Source of the DNA: Adiantum capillus-veneris
Taxonomy: Eukaryota > Streptophyta > Polypodiopsida > Polypodiales > Pteridaceae
Reading direction: 5' to 3'
DNA length: 64,000 nt
NCBI GenBank assembly: GCA_014529385.2
Contig: CM043971.1
Location: 89,393,340-89,457,339, forward strand
How positions within the stretch are numbered: the first letter of the stretch is position 1; every line of letters begins with the position of its first letter. Below the pieces are notes generated by a model. The model was given only the letters and a program-made list of their open reading frames with translations. It had not been told where the DNA came from and did no database searches. The position numbers were made by a program, and so were the translations under genes. This document shows positions 63,293 through 64,000 of this stretch, in pieces.

Positions 63293-64000
63293 TTACAACA
63301 AAGCTTTTGTAGGACACTTGTTAAGTACATAAGTGGCACACATGATGGCCTCAAGCCAAAATGAATGCGGCAAAGGTTGACTTTCTACCAAACATCGTGC
63401 CATTTCTGTAAGTGACCTGTTTTTCTTCTCAACAACACCATTTTGTTGAGGCGTATAAGGCACTATACATTGGTGTTTTATCCCACGACTAACTAGAAAT
63501 GCATTAAATTCATGAGACATATACTCCCCTCCTTGATCGGAACGGAGGGTGCCCATAGTACATTTCGAGACATTTTCAGCCATAGCCAGAAATTTTTTGA
63601 AGCACATAAAAACTTCAGACTTCTCTTTAAGCAGATATACCCATGCATGCCGATGCATGCCTGGAGTAATCGTCAATGACAGTCATGAAGTAAAGGTAAT
63701 TGCCCAAGGATGAAGTTTGTGTGGGTCCACAAACATCACTATACACAAGTTGTAGCCTGCATGTGGACCTAACTGAACCATCCTTTAAAAACTTTGAATG
63801 TTGCATCTTACCCAAAATGCAGCCTTCACAAGCATGTTTGACAGGTGCTTCAAGAGGCGGCAAAGAAGCAACCATATTAGATTTATGCAAATGCAGCAAA
63901 CTAGAAAAATTCAGATTCTCAAAATGTGCATGCCAACGTTTTGCATTTGAAATAGCCTTAGAATCCACAACATCATTTGCAAAATTATGCCCACACTTGT
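63293..64000 (-). pseudogene. Ty1/copia integrase, same family as 19.76-20.9 kb
   Basis: In sense order from the window edge: the pre-integrase zinc region (RWHAHFENLNF and KHACEGCILGKM), then VYSDVCGPTQTSSLGNYLYF and TVIDDYSRH, a small frame change near 63650, then TLRSDQGGEYMSHEFNAFL (second catalytic Asp) and PYTPQQNGVVEKKNRSL (catalytic Glu) and SFWLEAIMCATYVLNKCPT. It is better preserved than the 20-kb copy: DQGGEY is intact, where the other reads DQGRVY. The element continues beyond the window. Confidence 0.88.

Noticed and set aside
1-64000. tRNA or rRNA genes
   Set aside because: The only tRNA-like stretches found are the short primer binding sites next to LTRs; no cloverleaf or rRNA-like sequence was recognised by eye. 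A tRNAscan or Infernal run would be decisive.

Overview
The window reads as nuclear DNA of a plant, probably a large repeat-rich genome. It holds Ty3/gypsy elements of chromovirus and Ogre/Tat/Athila (OTA) type, Ty1/copia remnants, one non-LTR retrotransposon (LINE) and many (CT)n/(GA)n microsatellites. No intact host gene, rRNA, tRNA or CRISPR array was recognised. The species cannot be named from the sequence. The LINE ORF1 type and the OTA-like but unusual giant element make a non-flowering plant lineage possible; this is an inference.

Left part (1-29.8 kb). 1-4.2 kb holds a copia RNase H remnant joined to the 5' end (gag, leader, tRNA-Asp-type PBS, LTR) of an OTA-like element, all on the minus strand. 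4.7-6.9 kb holds a decayed split gene of unknown function. 6.9-7.4 kb is a polypyrimidine island. 7.4-12.1 kb is a nearly full-length LINE (ORF1, then ORF2 with endonuclease, RT and a C-terminal CCHC) with a (CT)n tract at each end. Two rearranged LINE pieces and (GA)n tracts follow to 13.4 kb. 14.5-23 kb is a graveyard of copia and Ty3 fragments, including a head-to-head copia junction and a 220-bp duplication of a Ty3 RNase H segment. 23.4-29.7 kb is a probable non-autonomous LTR element with short LTRs, a tRNA-iMet-type PBS and no recognisable pol.

Centre (29,820-48,635). An 18.8-kb LTR retrotransposon lies on the minus strand. Its LTRs differ by 5 substitutions and a 2-bp indel over about 935 bp, and it is flanked by a perfect 5-bp TSD (CTGAG), so it inserted recently. 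In sense order it holds: 5' LTR, tRNA-Asp PBS, a leader with 4 palindromes, gag, a zinc-knuckle/protease ORF, RT-RNase H, integrase with a duplicated zinc-binding module, a second retropepsin-like protease with a W-x-P-K repeat tail, a second palindrome-rich leader with 5 copies, a ~1,020-codon extra ORF broken by two UAG codons, PPT and 3' LTR. A 24-bp perfect palindrome occurs nine times. Its spacing is colinear in the two leaders, and it lies 167-169 bp ahead of the start codons of both gag and the extra ORF. This is the most interesting system in the window.

Right part (48.6-64 kb). A minus-strand chromovirus (about 48.96-57.83 kb) is split in its integrase zinc-finger region by a plus-strand non-autonomous LTR element (50.27-55.76 kb) that keeps a related 3' pol tail. 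A second chromovirus pol (58.99-61.41 kb, plus) follows, with a probable 3' LTR and minisatellite. The window ends in a copia integrase (63.29-64.0 kb, minus) of the same family as the one at 19.76-20.9 kb.
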